64,000 nucleotides of DNA from Parvibaculaceae bacterium PLY_AMNH_Bact1 (GCA_032881465.1 CP126168.1:1798001-1862000); one strand, 5' to 3'. Shown: positions 35,037 to 43,851, numbered from the stretch's first letter. Numbers and translations are program-made. The notes: generated by a model not told the origin, from the sequence alone.

Positions 35037-36083
35037 ATGACCACAATTGGCGGACTGCCACTTATCACACTTTCTGGTGGACCTGCCGAACGTGGCGAAC
35101 AGCATGGGACGGCTCTCAAGGAGCGCATCCAGCGCATGATTGAGGTTTACGGCTCTTTCTTCGGAAGGAAGGAGAGTGAAATCTTTGACATCGCAAAACA
35201 TTTCAAATCCGTGATCAATGAATTCAGCCCCGACTACGGAACGGAAATTGAGGCGATCGCAGATGCCGCCAAAGTTAATCCACTCTGGATCTATGCGCTC
35301 AACGCAAGAAGCGAATTCCTCTCCTTTGTACCTGCCACCGAATGTACGGTCATGCATTTCGCTGGCACCCCGCTCCTCGGGCAGAACTGGGATTGGGAAG
35401 AACGCCTTGAACCTCTCATTGCCCTTGCCCGAATTGAACGTACAGACGGACCGTCAATTCTGATGATGACGGAACCTGGCATCCTCGGAAAAATCGGCCT
35501 GAATGATGCCGGTGTCGGCGTCTGCTTCAACTTCCTCCATATCAACCGTCCGACGAACGGCGTGCCCATTCACATCCTGCTTCGCGCAATTCTTGAATGC
35601 TCCTCCATCGAGGCCGTCCGAGACACGATCAAACGCGCGGGTCCTGGGCGGTCAGCCAACATTCTGGTGGCCGACGAATCTGGCAACCGCTTTGACATGG
35701 AGTTTGCCGCGACAGAACAAATCGAAGTCGAAGATCCAGGTGACGTGATCGCACACACTAACCACTACCTAGATCCGGAAATGTTCTCCATGCCACATAT
35801 CCTGGAGAACTCGACACTCCGCCTCAACCGCGCTTATGCCCTGGCGAAGGAAACTGAACCCCGCGATAGAGCAGCCATGGTGCGAATGCTGTCAGATACA
35901 GAAAATCCCGGCAATTCAATTTGCCAGACCTATCGCCAGCGCGAGCCGCTGGGCAATATGGGAACCGTCTGCACACTCACGATGAACCTGGCTGCCCGCA
36001 ACATGGATATCCGGCTGGGCAATGATGCAGCTGCACCACTTGAGCGCGTCAATCTACACGCCCAACGCGCCGCAGCGGAGTAG
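35037..36083 (+). CDS. C45-family autoproteolytic acyltransferase/hydrolase
   Basis: 348 residues from ATG 35037 (GGGAG upstream). RGEQHGTALKERIQ and the TECTVMHFAGTPLLGQNWDW segment match the acyl-CoA:6-aminopenicillanate acyltransferase family. C103 is the residue exposed after self-cleavage, acting as N-terminal nucleophile. NRFDMEFAATEQ and the later THNHYLDP-like site (AHTNHYLDPEM) are further conserved points. The family hydrolyses or transfers acyl groups on amides. No signal peptide. The substrate is unknown, and no peptide-synthesis gene is next to it. Confidence 0.83.
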   Translation: MTTIGGLPLITLSGGPAERGEQHGTALKERIQRMIEVYGSFFGRKESEIFDIAKHFKSVINEFSPDYGTEIEAIADAAKVNPLWIYALNARSEFLSFVPATECTVMHFAGTPLLGQNWDWEERLEPLIALARIERTDGPSILMMTEPGILGKIGLNDAGVGVCFNFLHINRPTNGVPIHILLRAILECSSIEAVRDTIKRAGPGRSANILVADESGNRFDMEFAATEQIEVEDPGDVIAHTNHYLDPEMFSMPHILENSTLRLNRAYALAKETEPRDRAAMVRMLSDTENPGNSICQTYRQREPLGNMGTVCTLTMNLAARNMDIRLGNDAAAPLERVNLHAQRAAAE

Positions 36084-36137
36084 TGAGCCTAAGGTAAGAA
36101 ACCAAACTCAGCCGTCCGCTTGTTCCCGGCGCCTGAG

Positions 36138-36344
36138 TTAAGTTTGCAGTTCAGCCTGCCGCTTTTGATCAAGCGGGAAGTTCCACATCAGCAAGAGCAC
36201 AGACAGCTGTGCAACACCGGGAAAGATCGCCATCTCATAGCGTAGGCCGTCCAAAGATGCCTGATCATTTGCTTCACCAACAGCAAAGCCGATGAATGCC
36301 AGCAACGGATAGCTTATGCCTACCGCTAATGCACCGAAAACCAT
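36138..36344 (-). CDS. small membrane protein, unknown
   Basis: 68 residues from ATG 36344 (a TTG at 36374 would add ten). Two hydrophobic helices, VFGALAVGISYPLLAFIGFA and FPGVAQLSVLLLMW, joined by a polar loop, and a basic tail. No family recognised and no good ribosome binding site, so this may not be a gene. Confidence 0.35.
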   Translation of the reverse strand: MVFGALAVGISYPLLAFIGFAVGEANDQASLDGLRYEMAIFPGVAQLSVLLLMWNFPLDQKRQAELQT

Positions 36345-36421
36345 CTGAAACCAGGGACACGAGAACCTCCACAAGAGTTAGAGGTAGCGTGCCAACTTTC
36401 TTGATCAACTGGAAATCACAT

Positions 36422-36459
36422 CCCGGCCAGACGCGCGTGATCGGGGGCATCTGGCCGGG
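36422..36459 (-). terminator. hairpin terminator after the DUF4345 gene
   Basis: Perfect 10-base inverted repeat CCCGGCCAGA / TCTGGCCGGG with an 18-base loop, 10 bases downstream of the DUF4345 stop on the minus strand. The following minus-strand bases (GATGTGATTT) give only a weak T tract. Confidence 0.7.
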
Positions 36460-36468
36460 CGTTTCTTC

Positions 36469-36861
36469 CTAGGAGGCGAGGAAGAGACCAATGAGCGCCG
36501 CGAGACATCCAATCCCGTCGATCCAATAGAGCGCTGAGATGATTGGCAGCAGCTTCTCGTCCTTGCCGCCGGCAAAGAAGGCTGCGACACGTCCCACGAT
36601 GAGACCGCCAAAGATGACCAGACCGACAAAGAGCGCGGGTTGCGGCGAAATCAGACCGGCGAAAACAGCAAACTGCGCAAGCCCCGCAGCTGCAAAAAAC
36701 CCGCCATACTGGGCGCGGATTTCAATGGCCCCGGATCGTCCATTGGGCTCAAGGCCAAGACCCCGTGCAAACGGTACCGGCGCCCGGAAGCTCACAATAG
36801 CCGTGTAAGCGAAGAACAACCCGAAGACGACCAGAATGGCGTTGATGACAATTGGTGTCAT
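36469..36861 (-). CDS. DUF4345 membrane protein
   Basis: 130 residues with four hydrophobic helices, starting IVINAILVVFGLFFAYTAIV. RAQYGGFFAAAGLAQFAVFA and the following GLIVGRVAAFFAGG match the DUF4345 pattern (Arg-Ala-x-Tyr-Gly-Gly). Function unknown. It lies 3 bases after the alpha/beta hydrolase gene, so both likely share the TetR-controlled promoter at 37765-37795. Confidence 0.75.
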   Translation of the reverse strand: MTPIVINAILVVFGLFFAYTAIVSFRAPVPFARGLGLEPNGRSGAIEIRAQYGGFFAAAGLAQFAVFAGLISPQPALFVGLVIFGGLIVGRVAAFFAGGKDEKLLPIISALYWIDGIGCLAALIGLFLAS

Positions 36862-36864
36862 GGG

Positions 36865-37716
36865 TCAAGCACTCCAGAATTCTGAGATATGGCGGTTCAA
36901 AGTTCCGGCCCGCTCTTCCGGGAAAAACAGCTTGGCCCCTTCGAGCTCTACGACTTCACGAGCATTCGGAAGCGTTCCCTGCAGCCAATAGGCCCACTTT
37001 GTCGGAAAGAATACATCATCTGCTCCCCAGACGATGAGCGCAGGAGCAGGAAGCTTCCTGAGGTCAGCCTCAATGTTCGTGAGCTGTGCGTGGTCCTGAT
37101 GTCCGACATACCGATCAAATGCCGCTCTTCTATCGACATCATCAACTAGGGGGCCAAGGTATCGCTGTAGGTTTTCATCTGTCGCAGTATTGCGATCTTC
37201 ATAGACCAGTTCTGCGATGCTCCCATCAGCCCTGAAAAGATCTGGCTCATTGGCGAAATTACTAAACTGTGCAGCCAGCACTCCTGATCGGGCCGCTTCC
37301 CGAATTTCACCCAGCGCAACCGGTGGCCAATTGTTCTGGACATCGCAATTCGTCAGGACCAAAGAGCGAATCCGCTCAGGTGCTTTAACAGCCATTAATT
37401 GAGCAATCGCACCACCGCTATCATTGCCGACAAGGTCAAACTGTTCAATCCCCAGCTTGTCGAGCAATTCCAGAATCATGTCTGCCTGCACATGGAAGCT
37501 GACATCCTGGTCTGCCGCGATCTGGGTTTCCCCATGCGCCATCAGGTCTGGTGCAATACACCGCCGTTGGCCAGACAGCGCTGCAAACTGATATCGCCAG
37601 AAATGAGAGCTCAATCCCAATCCATGAACGAATACTGCCGGTTTTCCCTCACCGCTCTCCCTATAGGCAATATCGCCAAAGGTTGTGCTTTGGTGCTTAG
37701 TCTGAAGGTCTTCCAT
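36865..37716 (-). CDS. alpha/beta hydrolase with Asp nucleophile position
   Basis: 283 residues from ATG 37716, with AGGAGAAG 6 bases upstream. VFVHGLGLSSHFWRYQF is the oxyanion region, and GNDSGGAIAQL places Asp at the nucleophile site, as in haloalkane dehalogenases and epoxide hydrolases. The acid is likely in WGADDVFFPTKWA. The usual catalytic His region reads EGAKLFFPEER, with Leu where His is expected, so activity may be altered. It is divergent from tetR across a perfect palindrome and followed by DUF4345. Confidence 0.82.
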   Translation of the reverse strand: MEDLQTKHQSTTFGDIAYRESGEGKPAVFVHGLGLSSHFWRYQFAALSGQRRCIAPDLMAHGETQIAADQDVSFHVQADMILELLDKLGIEQFDLVGNDSGGAIAQLMAVKAPERIRSLVLTNCDVQNNWPPVALGEIREAARSGVLAAQFSNFANEPDLFRADGSIAELVYEDRNTATDENLQRYLGPLVDDVDRRAAFDRYVGHQDHAQLTNIEADLRKLPAPALIVWGADDVFFPTKWAYWLQGTLPNAREVVELEGAKLFFPEERAGTLNRHISEFWSA

Positions 37717-37764
37717 CCGTGTCTTCTCCTGTCTTTCCATCACTTGCGCGATCGGTTTGTCTGA

Positions 37765-37795
37765 TTGACAATTACATAACATAATTATGTTATGT
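37765..37795. promoter_or_regulatory. TetR operator palindrome with overlapping promoter
   Basis: A perfect 22-base palindrome at 37774-37795 whose left half is ACATAACATAA and whose right half is its exact complement. It lies between the divergent hydrolase and tetR starts. TTGACA at 37765-37770 followed 17 bases later by TGTTAT gives a plausible tetR promoter overlapping it, the usual autorepressor layout. Confidence 0.85.
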
Positions 37796-37855
37796 CAAGT
37801 ATGTTGGAAAAACTCCCGGAAACTGGCGACTCATGCCACAACAGCAGCAGCACCA

Positions 37856-38458
37856 ATGACAATCGTTGCCAGAATGCTCACCAAAGCTGAACAAAGCACG
37901 CGGACCAGGACACGTATCATTTCCGCAGCCCAGACAGTCTTCACCAGAGACGGTTATGCCAAAGCATCACTCGCCGACATCGTCAAAAAAGCAAAAGTGA
38001 CGACGGGAGCGATCTACCATCATTTCGGCGGCAAGAAAGACCTCTTCACCGCCGTTGCCGAGCATCTGGAACAGGTAATCCTGGATGAGGTGACCTCCAC
38101 CACCCCACCAGGCACCACCGGATGGGACGCACTTGAATGGGGTGCGCTGAAAACGCTTGAAATCAGCATACGCCCGGAAATCCAGCGCATCGTATTCCGC
38201 GACGCACCAGCTGTCGTAGGGCTGAATGAATGGCGCGCGATCGAAGCGAAATACGCCTTCGGCCTCATGATGCAAACACTGGGATCCCTACCCGCCAAAA
38301 GCAGCTCAAACACAACACCGGAGGTTACCGCGCAAATTTTGCTTGGGGCAGTTACCGAAGCCGCCCATGCTGTCGCCTTGTCCGACACACCCGATCTAGC
38401 GCTCATTGAAGCAAAGGCGACATTGACACTGATGGTCCGTGCGCTTGAGAAACGCTAA
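37856..38458 (+). CDS. TetR-family transcriptional regulator
   Basis: 200 residues from ATG 37856. The frame is open back to 37787, but that start lies inside the operator. The DNA-binding helix-turn-helix is AAQTVFTRDGYAKASLADIV followed by KAKVTTGAIYHHFGGKKDLF. The C-terminal ligand domain contains FRDAPAVVGLNEWRAIE, seen in one TetR subgroup. It is divergent from the hydrolase-DUF4345 pair and probably represses that pair and itself; the ligand is unknown. Its stop overlaps the convergent DUF1330 stop. Confidence 0.9.
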   Translation: MTIVARMLTKAEQSTRTRTRIISAAQTVFTRDGYAKASLADIVKKAKVTTGAIYHHFGGKKDLFTAVAEHLEQVILDEVTSTTPPGTTGWDALEWGALKTLEISIRPEIQRIVFRDAPAVVGLNEWRAIEAKYAFGLMMQTLGSLPAKSSSNTTPEVTAQILLGAVTEAAHAVALSDTPDLALIEAKATLTLMVRALEKR

Positions 38459-38865
38459 CGCCCCTCAGCCCTGGGTAGCAATTGAGACATCTCAACAAGG
38501 CGACTGTCTGCCAGTGCTGCCGCCCGGATCGGCGCAATCGCGAGATAATCAGGGTCGCGCATCATGTCGACAAACTGCCTGCGCGCTGGGTAGCGCACCA
38601 ACATCACCACATCCCATTCTTCGTCGCCGATAATGGAATTGAGAGCACGGCCCATCCAGACCGGTTCTCCGCCAAAGCGTGGATGTAGCTTCGCGAATTC
38701 CTTGCCATAGACTTCGTAAGCCTCCCGACCGGTCAACCCGTCCACACCCGCTCCGTCTCCAGCCGTCTCACGGTATCTGAGCAAATTGAGCATCACGACC
38801 GGCTCGTCCAGATCAGCCTCAGCCATGGCGGCGAGCGCCGCATCATCCTTGCTCACTTGCCCCAT
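38455..38865 (-). CDS. DUF1330 protein
   Basis: 136 residues. EPVVMLNLLRYRE near the N-terminus, YEVYGKEFAKLHPRFGGEPV and WDVVMLVRYPARRQFVDMM are DUF1330 (ferredoxin-like dimeric barrel) features. Function unknown; members often lie beside TetR regulators and detoxification genes. No signal peptide. Convergent with tetR by a 4-base overlap. Confidence 0.82.
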   Translation of the reverse strand: MGQVSKDDAALAAMAEADLDEPVVMLNLLRYRETAGDGAGVDGLTGREAYEVYGKEFAKLHPRFGGEPVWMGRALNSIIGDEEWDVVMLVRYPARRQFVDMMRDPDYLAIAPIRAAALADSRLVEMSQLLPRAEGR

Positions 38866-39046
38866 TGCTCACTCCGCCCATGGTAAAATCCATATCCCCA
38901 CTATTCATACCGGCTCAACCAAAAGCAATGCGCTATCCGTTCACATGAACGTGCCTGAACACGAATGTGATTGCCTAGCCTTCCCAGCCCGATAAGCTTC
39001 GGAGACGCAAAGAACAACCCGTTCATTCTCTACCAGGGAGACACAC

Positions 39047-39907
39047 ATGTGTGACGAAGAGACCGTAAAAGACAATGAAGTGTATCTCTCACGGCGGCAG
39101 GTAAGCATTGCGGGCAGCGCAGCAGTACTGATGGCAACCCTGCCCCGCGCGGCAAATGCAGCAGAGGTGATTGAGTCTGACGTCACAATCACAACACCCG
39201 ATGGAACTGCTGATGCCTATTTCGTGCACCCTTCCTCAGGGACGCATCCCGGCATCCTCATCTGGCCAGACATTTTGGGCCTGCGCCCCGCCTTCCGACA
39301 GATGGGAAAACGGCTCGCAGAGTCGGGTTATTCAGTCCTGGTGATCAACCCCTATTATCGTGAAGCTAAATCTCCCGTCGTTGGCGAAGGCGCAAGCTTT
39401 CAGGACGAAAAAACCCGAAACCATGTGCTTCCAATGGCGCTTGCCCTATCGGCGCAAACAGTCATCACAGATGCATCGGCATTTGTAAATTTTCTGGATG
39501 CTCAAGAAGCCGTCGATACCTCGATGAAAATCGGCACGACCGGATATTGTATGGGCGGGCCCTTCACCATGCTGACCGCCGCTGCCCTTCCCGACCGCGT
39601 CGGTGCTGGCGCGTCTTTTCATGGCGGTCGCCTTGTTCTAGATACGCCTGACAGCCCGCACCTCCTCGTGCCGCAGATGAAAGCCGACTTCCTCTTCGCC
39701 ATAGCTGAAAACGACGATGAGAAACAACCAGAGGCAAAGACGGTCCTCCGAGAAGCATTCGACAATGCCGGCCTAAACGCTGAAATCGAAGTCTATGAAG
39801 GCGCACTGCACGGCTGGTGCCCGCCAGACAGCCGTGTTTACAACGAACTCCAAGCCGAACGGGCCTGGTCCCGCATGCTGGCGCTTTTTGAAGGTGCACT
39901 CACCTAG
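39047..39907 (+). CDS. exported dienelactone hydrolase family protein
   Basis: 286 residues. A twin-arginine signal is present: SRRQVSIAGSAAVLMATLP then cleavage near NAAE. The hydrolase domain has WPDILGLRPAFRQMGKRLAE, nucleophile GYCMGG (Cys), an acid in IAENDDEKQP and His in GALHGWCPPDSR. Dienelactone hydrolase opens carboxymethylenebutenolide in chlorocatechol degradation; many relatives have other roles. No chlorocatechol genes are near. A 181-base gap upstream, with no clear element, should hold its promoter. Confidence 0.87.
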   Translation: MCDEETVKDNEVYLSRRQVSIAGSAAVLMATLPRAANAAEVIESDVTITTPDGTADAYFVHPSSGTHPGILIWPDILGLRPAFRQMGKRLAESGYSVLVINPYYREAKSPVVGEGASFQDEKTRNHVLPMALALSAQTVITDASAFVNFLDAQEAVDTSMKIGTTGYCMGGPFTMLTAAALPDRVGAGASFHGGRLVLDTPDSPHLLVPQMKADFLFAIAENDDEKQPEAKTVLREAFDNAGLNAEIEVYEGALHGWCPPDSRVYNELQAERAWSRMLALFEGALT

Positions 39908-40039
39908 TCGGTGACATTCGCGCCTTTGACACCCATCAATGCGTACCTCTCAATCTGCAATACGATGTGAACACCCTCATCCATATGGCCTCTCTGATCG
40001 ACGGAAAGGATGCACAAGGGCAACTGCGGAGGTGATGTA

Positions 40040-40945
40040 ATGGAGACAAATCCGGTGTCCACCCACGGGCAGGGAGTTCGAGACACAATCCCGGCCATCA
40101 AGTCGCTGCATGTTCTCACGTCAGGTTGGGCGGAACAGCACAAAGAACATCGCTATGGTACCTGGATGCCGAAAACGATGTGGGCGTTATTGTCTCGCAG
40201 CTGGGTCAAGCTGCCGGTCAACTACTTTCTGATTGAGCATCGCGATGGACTCATTCTGTTTGATACAGGTCTCGATCCTGAGATTTTCGCAAATCCGAAC
40301 TATGTTTCGAGCCCCATAGGGCGCTTCTTTCTTCGACGGTTGTTTCGGTTTGACGCGACCAACAGCTGTCGACTCGACAACGCCGTAAAAGCGGCAGGAT
40401 TCACCCTTAAAGCCATCACACGGGCAGTAATCTCGCACCTCCATTTCGATCATATTGGAGGCATCGCGCAAATTCCGCAGGCCGAGTTGATCGTCAGCGA
40501 CCGCGAATGGGCACAACTCTCAACACCACAGCCGGAACGCGACTGGATTTTGCGGGAGCATATCGAGATACCCGGAGCTCAATGGCACCCAATTTCATTC
40601 CAGCCCACCGACGACCCGCTCCTTCAAAGCTTCGGGGGCAGCTACGATGTTGCAGGCGACGGATCAATGATCCTTTTGCCAACACCCGGACACACACCTG
40701 GATCACTCTCAATGCTCATTCGCCGGGAGGGCTGGCCGCCGATCCTCCTCGTGGGAGACTTGACCTATGAGGCTGAGCTTTTAGAGCAGAACAAAGTGCC
40801 AGGCTTAGGCGACGCCGCCGAACTGAGAAGGTCCTATGCTAAAGTGAGAAACTTGAAAGAACAGCTGCCGGACCTCGTGATTGCCCCATCCCATGACCTC
40901 TCAACAAGCGACAATATTTCACGCGCCACCGGGCAGAAGCCTTGA
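40040..40945 (+). CDS. N-acyl homoserine lactonase-like metallo-beta-lactamase-fold enzyme
   Basis: 301 residues from ATG 40040 with GGAGGTGA just upstream. Metal motif ISHLHFDHIGG, then LPTPGHTPGSLSML, LLVGDLTYEA and VIAPSHDLS provide the ligands. YFLIEHRDGLILFDTGLDP is the AiiA-like N-terminal strand. Such enzymes open the lactone of quorum-sensing acyl homoserine lactones. No luxI/luxR pair is in the window, so quenching of foreign signals, or another ester substrate, is possible. Convergent with the histidine kinase. Confidence 0.83.
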   Translation: METNPVSTHGQGVRDTIPAIKSLHVLTSGWAEQHKEHRYGTWMPKTMWALLSRSWVKLPVNYFLIEHRDGLILFDTGLDPEIFANPNYVSSPIGRFFLRRLFRFDATNSCRLDNAVKAAGFTLKAITRAVISHLHFDHIGGIAQIPQAELIVSDREWAQLSTPQPERDWILREHIEIPGAQWHPISFQPTDDPLLQSFGGSYDVAGDGSMILLPTPGHTPGSLSMLIRREGWPPILLVGDLTYEAELLEQNKVPGLGDAAELRRSYAKVRNLKEQLPDLVIAPSHDLSTSDNISRATGQKP

Positions 40946-40953
40946 ATAGCGCC

Positions 40954-43113
40954 CTAAACCGCTTCGCTGACAGCCATAATCGTTCGGTCTGCGGGAAAAG
41001 TAACTGTTGCCGTAGTTCCAACATCCAACTCACTTGATATCTCAAGCACGGCGTCGTGTTGTGCGGCCAGGGCCTGAACAAGTGAGAGACCAAGGCCAAG
41101 TCCTTCATATCGCCGTTCAAGATCACTATCGATCTGCTGAAAATGAGCAAGTGCCTTCTCGATATCAGCGTTGCTCATCCCGATACCAGAATCTGCGACT
41201 TCCAAGACGAAGCAGCCACCCTTTAGCGACAGCGTCACCGCTACCCACCCATTGACGACGTTAAACTTGATCGCATTGCTTAAAAGATTGTGGAGCAACT
41301 GCTTGAACTTGCGACTGTCGCCCAGAAAAAGCGGAAGACTTTCACAAGTTTGCACCCGAAACTCTACCTCACTCTCTCTTGCTTGAGCAGAAGCCAGATG
41401 CACAATCGACGTAACAAGGCTTTCAATCTCAAGCTCTTCATCCATCATGGGATCGTTGCCGGACTCGATCCGAGAAAGGTCGAGAATGTCATTGATCGTC
41501 GAAAGGAGATCCTCTCCCGACCGACCAATGTCATGGGAATATTCGAGATATCGTTCATTCTCAAGTGGACCAAACATTTGTTTGCTGATCAACTCGGAAA
41601 AACCGATGATTGCATTGAGCGGTGTTCGCAGTTCATGGCTCATCGCAGCAAGAAACGAACTCTTGGCCCGGGCAGCCTCTTCAGCACGAACAAGTGCCTG
41701 CCTGAGTTCGCCCGCTTGCGCTTCCAGAATTGAGTTTGTGGCCAACAAATGCAGATTTAAATCATCCCGCTCACGCTCAACTTTTCGGAAGCTTGCCTGG
41801 AAGGCCCGCACGTGGAGCAGTGTGACAAACAAGACGATCAGTTGCGACCATTCCATAGACGCTGCAAAAACCCCAAGCCCAACAGCCACTTCATATGAAG
41901 ACATAGAGAGGGCGGCTAGAAAAACAAAAAGCGCATCTTTGTTCTCATCTGGGTTATTGATCAAAGACTTGATGAGTGTAAAGGCCACAACACCCGCAAC
42001 AACCAGCCAACAAATCTGAATAGGTTCTCGCGTGAGCGTTATTGCGCCCGCCGGAAAAAACGGCGCGGCGATGAGAGCGAAGAGCACAAGCCCTCCAGAT
42101 AACAGATAAACACCCTTGTCAAACCATCCCATTTCATTTCGACGAAAAAGCATGTGGACGAAGGCGTAGTAAGCCGCGAGCACCAGGAACAGAGACATAT
42201 ACTCAAGATCAAGCTTCCGCGCGAAGGTCGTTGTTGGGAAATAATCCCAAACAACATCGCTCACGAAAAATACTCTCAATGCTGATGCCGCTGAGAGAAA
42301 AGCAAAGACGTTAAATTTCAATGTGTCATCGTAGAGTCGGCCCGCCAGGAATGTTGCAACGGCCACTACCGTTAGAACAAGAAACAAAGCCGTTGGTAGG
42401 GCACTGTTTCGGCGATAGCCAGCTTCAAGACGTTCAGACAGATCAACGATCAGTGTGTCGGGCATTCCGCCTTGCTTGTGGACATAGTTCGCCACCTGAA
42501 CAACAAGCGTCATGCGCTCCGTTTCGTGCGGGACCATAATGACAGGTGTTGCCGGATGGTAGACATGCTCATGGGATGTCGATGACAAATTGCCACTTCG
42601 ATAAAGCAAAGAGGCATGCTCGGGTTCACGGGGCGCATCCCTGTACAGAGCATAGATGGCGGTGGCAGAGCGGATATTTCCAAAGTGAAAGCCAACAGAT
42701 TTGCCCTGAGCGCCTACCTCAAGTTCCAGACAGTAAGTCGCCACACCGTGACCGGTCGCCGGGTCAAGCGTCAAAGACGGTCCCCATAAATCAGGGAGAG
42801 AAACGACTTCAGATTTAAGAATGCGCGCTGGTCGCGAACACCCTTCTCCCAGAAAGCGTTCGGGGTTGATCAGAGACCCACGAAAAACCGTCCAACCGTC
42901 GGCTAATGACAAGGGGCCATCGGTTTCAAAGTCCCACCCAGACGCATCGATGATTTGGCCCTGCAAATTTGAGGCAACAATGCTCGCCTCAACACGGGGT
43001 TCATTCGCGCCTGCAAAACCAGTACTGCAAAAGACAGCAAACAGAACGAGCATGGTGACGGAGGATGCCCCCCGCCAGACGCGCCTTCCAGTAACGCTTT
43101 TACCAACAAACAT
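40954..43113 (-). CDS. 7TM sensor histidine kinase
   Basis: 719 residues from ATG 43113. Signal sequence (VTMLVLFAVFCSTGFAGA), a periplasmic domain of about 200 residues resembling 7TMR-DISM extracellular domains, seven membrane helices (residues about 240-440), a coiled coil, then HisKA with FLAAMSHELRTPLNAIIGFS and HATPase with LHNLLSNAIKFN, DSGIGM and GLGLGLSLVQAL. It would sense an extracellular ligand, possibly a carbohydrate, and phosphorylate an unlinked regulator, as no receiver gene is adjacent. Orphan kinase. Confidence 0.9.
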   Translation of the reverse strand: MFVGKSVTGRRVWRGASSVTMLVLFAVFCSTGFAGANEPRVEASIVASNLQGQIIDASGWDFETDGPLSLADGWTVFRGSLINPERFLGEGCSRPARILKSEVVSLPDLWGPSLTLDPATGHGVATYCLELEVGAQGKSVGFHFGNIRSATAIYALYRDAPREPEHASLLYRSGNLSSTSHEHVYHPATPVIMVPHETERMTLVVQVANYVHKQGGMPDTLIVDLSERLEAGYRRNSALPTALFLVLTVVAVATFLAGRLYDDTLKFNVFAFLSAASALRVFFVSDVVWDYFPTTTFARKLDLEYMSLFLVLAAYYAFVHMLFRRNEMGWFDKGVYLLSGGLVLFALIAAPFFPAGAITLTREPIQICWLVVAGVVAFTLIKSLINNPDENKDALFVFLAALSMSSYEVAVGLGVFAASMEWSQLIVLFVTLLHVRAFQASFRKVERERDDLNLHLLATNSILEAQAGELRQALVRAEEAARAKSSFLAAMSHELRTPLNAIIGFSELISKQMFGPLENERYLEYSHDIGRSGEDLLSTINDILDLSRIESGNDPMMDEELEIESLVTSIVHLASAQARESEVEFRVQTCESLPLFLGDSRKFKQLLHNLLSNAIKFNVVNGWVAVTLSLKGGCFVLEVADSGIGMSNADIEKALAHFQQIDSDLERRYEGLGLGLSLVQALAAQHDAVLEISSELDVGTTATVTFPADRTIMAVSEAV

Positions 43114-43285
43114 GCCTTGGTGCCCCAATTGACCTAAAGCACAACTTTTCACAGGCGTGTTACTAAAACTTATATCTAGGCAGCAGCGGCAATCATCATG
43201 GGTAATGATCTGTTAACGCGAGCAGATCCCTCGCAATTAACCTAACAATACTTTGCAAAAACTCTCAGGGAGACTGTCAGTAAAA

Positions 43286-43376
43286 TGGCGGAGAGGAAGG
43301 GATTCGAACCCTCGATACGCGATTAACGTATACTCCCTTAGCAGGGGAGCGCCTTCAGCCACTCGGCCACCTCTCC
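43286..43376 (-). tRNA. tRNA-Ser (anticodon GCT)
   Basis: On the minus strand the 5' arm GGAGAGG pairs with CCTCTCC, followed by the G discriminator and an encoded CCA. The anticodon loop CTGCTAA gives GCT. GGTTCGAATCC is the T loop, and a long variable arm (TATACGTTAATCGCGTA) marks a serine tRNA. Length is 91 bases with CCA. The prophage begins on its 5' side. Confidence 0.97.
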
Positions 43377-43444
43377 ACCGCCGTGTATGCCGCAGAAATA
43401 CTGAGCTTTCAAGCATTGATTTCACCCAACCGCCCCTGACGATA

Positions 43445-43494
43445 CTTGCAGAACCATGCAGGAACATGCAGCTCGACGCAGAAACTTGCAGGGG
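43445..43494. repeat. five 10-base phased TGCAG repeats
   Basis: Five consecutive 10-base units, each with [T/C]GCAG at the same position (43447, 43457, 43467, 43477 as CGCAG, 43487). Consensus is C(A/T)TGCAG(A/G)AA. The spacing is exactly one helical turn, so all cores face the same side of DNA. They sit between tRNA-Ser and the first prophage-side gene. Confidence 0.8.
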
Positions 43495-43543
43495 AAACTG
43501 GGGGGATTTTGTTCTCAGCCTGTTCACGGCTAGGGTCCGCCTC

Positions 43544-43843
43544 ATGAAACAGACCCCGATCCGACTGGAGGTCGGCACCCTGGGCGATCTGATGGCAAGG
43601 CGTGAAGATGAGGTGATCGGGGGATTGCTCGCTTGGTGCCATTCCAGGTCGTGCGATGTTCAGAGTGTCCCGCTCGACCTCAATGCGCTCGCCCGCGAGC
43701 GTGGACCCAACTATGACTGGAAGCGGCTCAAGGCCGTCTGCACCGAGTGCGGCAGCCGTGACACGTCAATCTCGCTTCTCTGGACCCACACCAAGCACAT
43801 CACCTATGGGCACCATGGAAGCCGGACGCCGAACAGCACTTAG
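43544..43843 (+). CDS. hypothetical protein with Cys pair (possible zinc ribbon)
   Basis: 99 residues from ATG 43544. Features are RLEVGTLGDLMARREDE, a Cys in LLAWCHSRSCD and the knuckle VCTECGSR, then HTKHITYGHH. This resembles a degenerate zinc ribbon that could bind nucleic acid. I do not recognise the family. It lies between the phased repeat and hicA, convergent with hicA by 8 bases, and could be host or prophage. Confidence 0.55.
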   Translation: MKQTPIRLEVGTLGDLMARREDEVIGGLLAWCHSRSCDVQSVPLDLNALARERGPNYDWKRLKAVCTECGSRDTSISLLWTHTKHITYGHHGSRTPNST

Positions 43844-43851
43844 CGAGCGGC

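Noticed and set aside
37787-37855. Upstream start for tetR at 37787
   Set aside because: It begins inside the operator palindrome and adds residues with no TetR character.
43286-43376. tRNA-Ser as the prophage attachment site
   Set aside because: Phages that integrate in a tRNA 3' end normally lie downstream of that end. Here the prophage is on the 5' side, and no duplicated tRNA fragment is visible in the window.
43445-43494. CRISPR array
   Set aside because: The units are 10 bases with no spacers and no cas genes are in the window.
43253-43543. Coding frame running through the tRNA gene into the 43544 gene
   Set aside because: The upstream part reads across the tRNA and the phased repeat; the ATG at 43544 is the better start.
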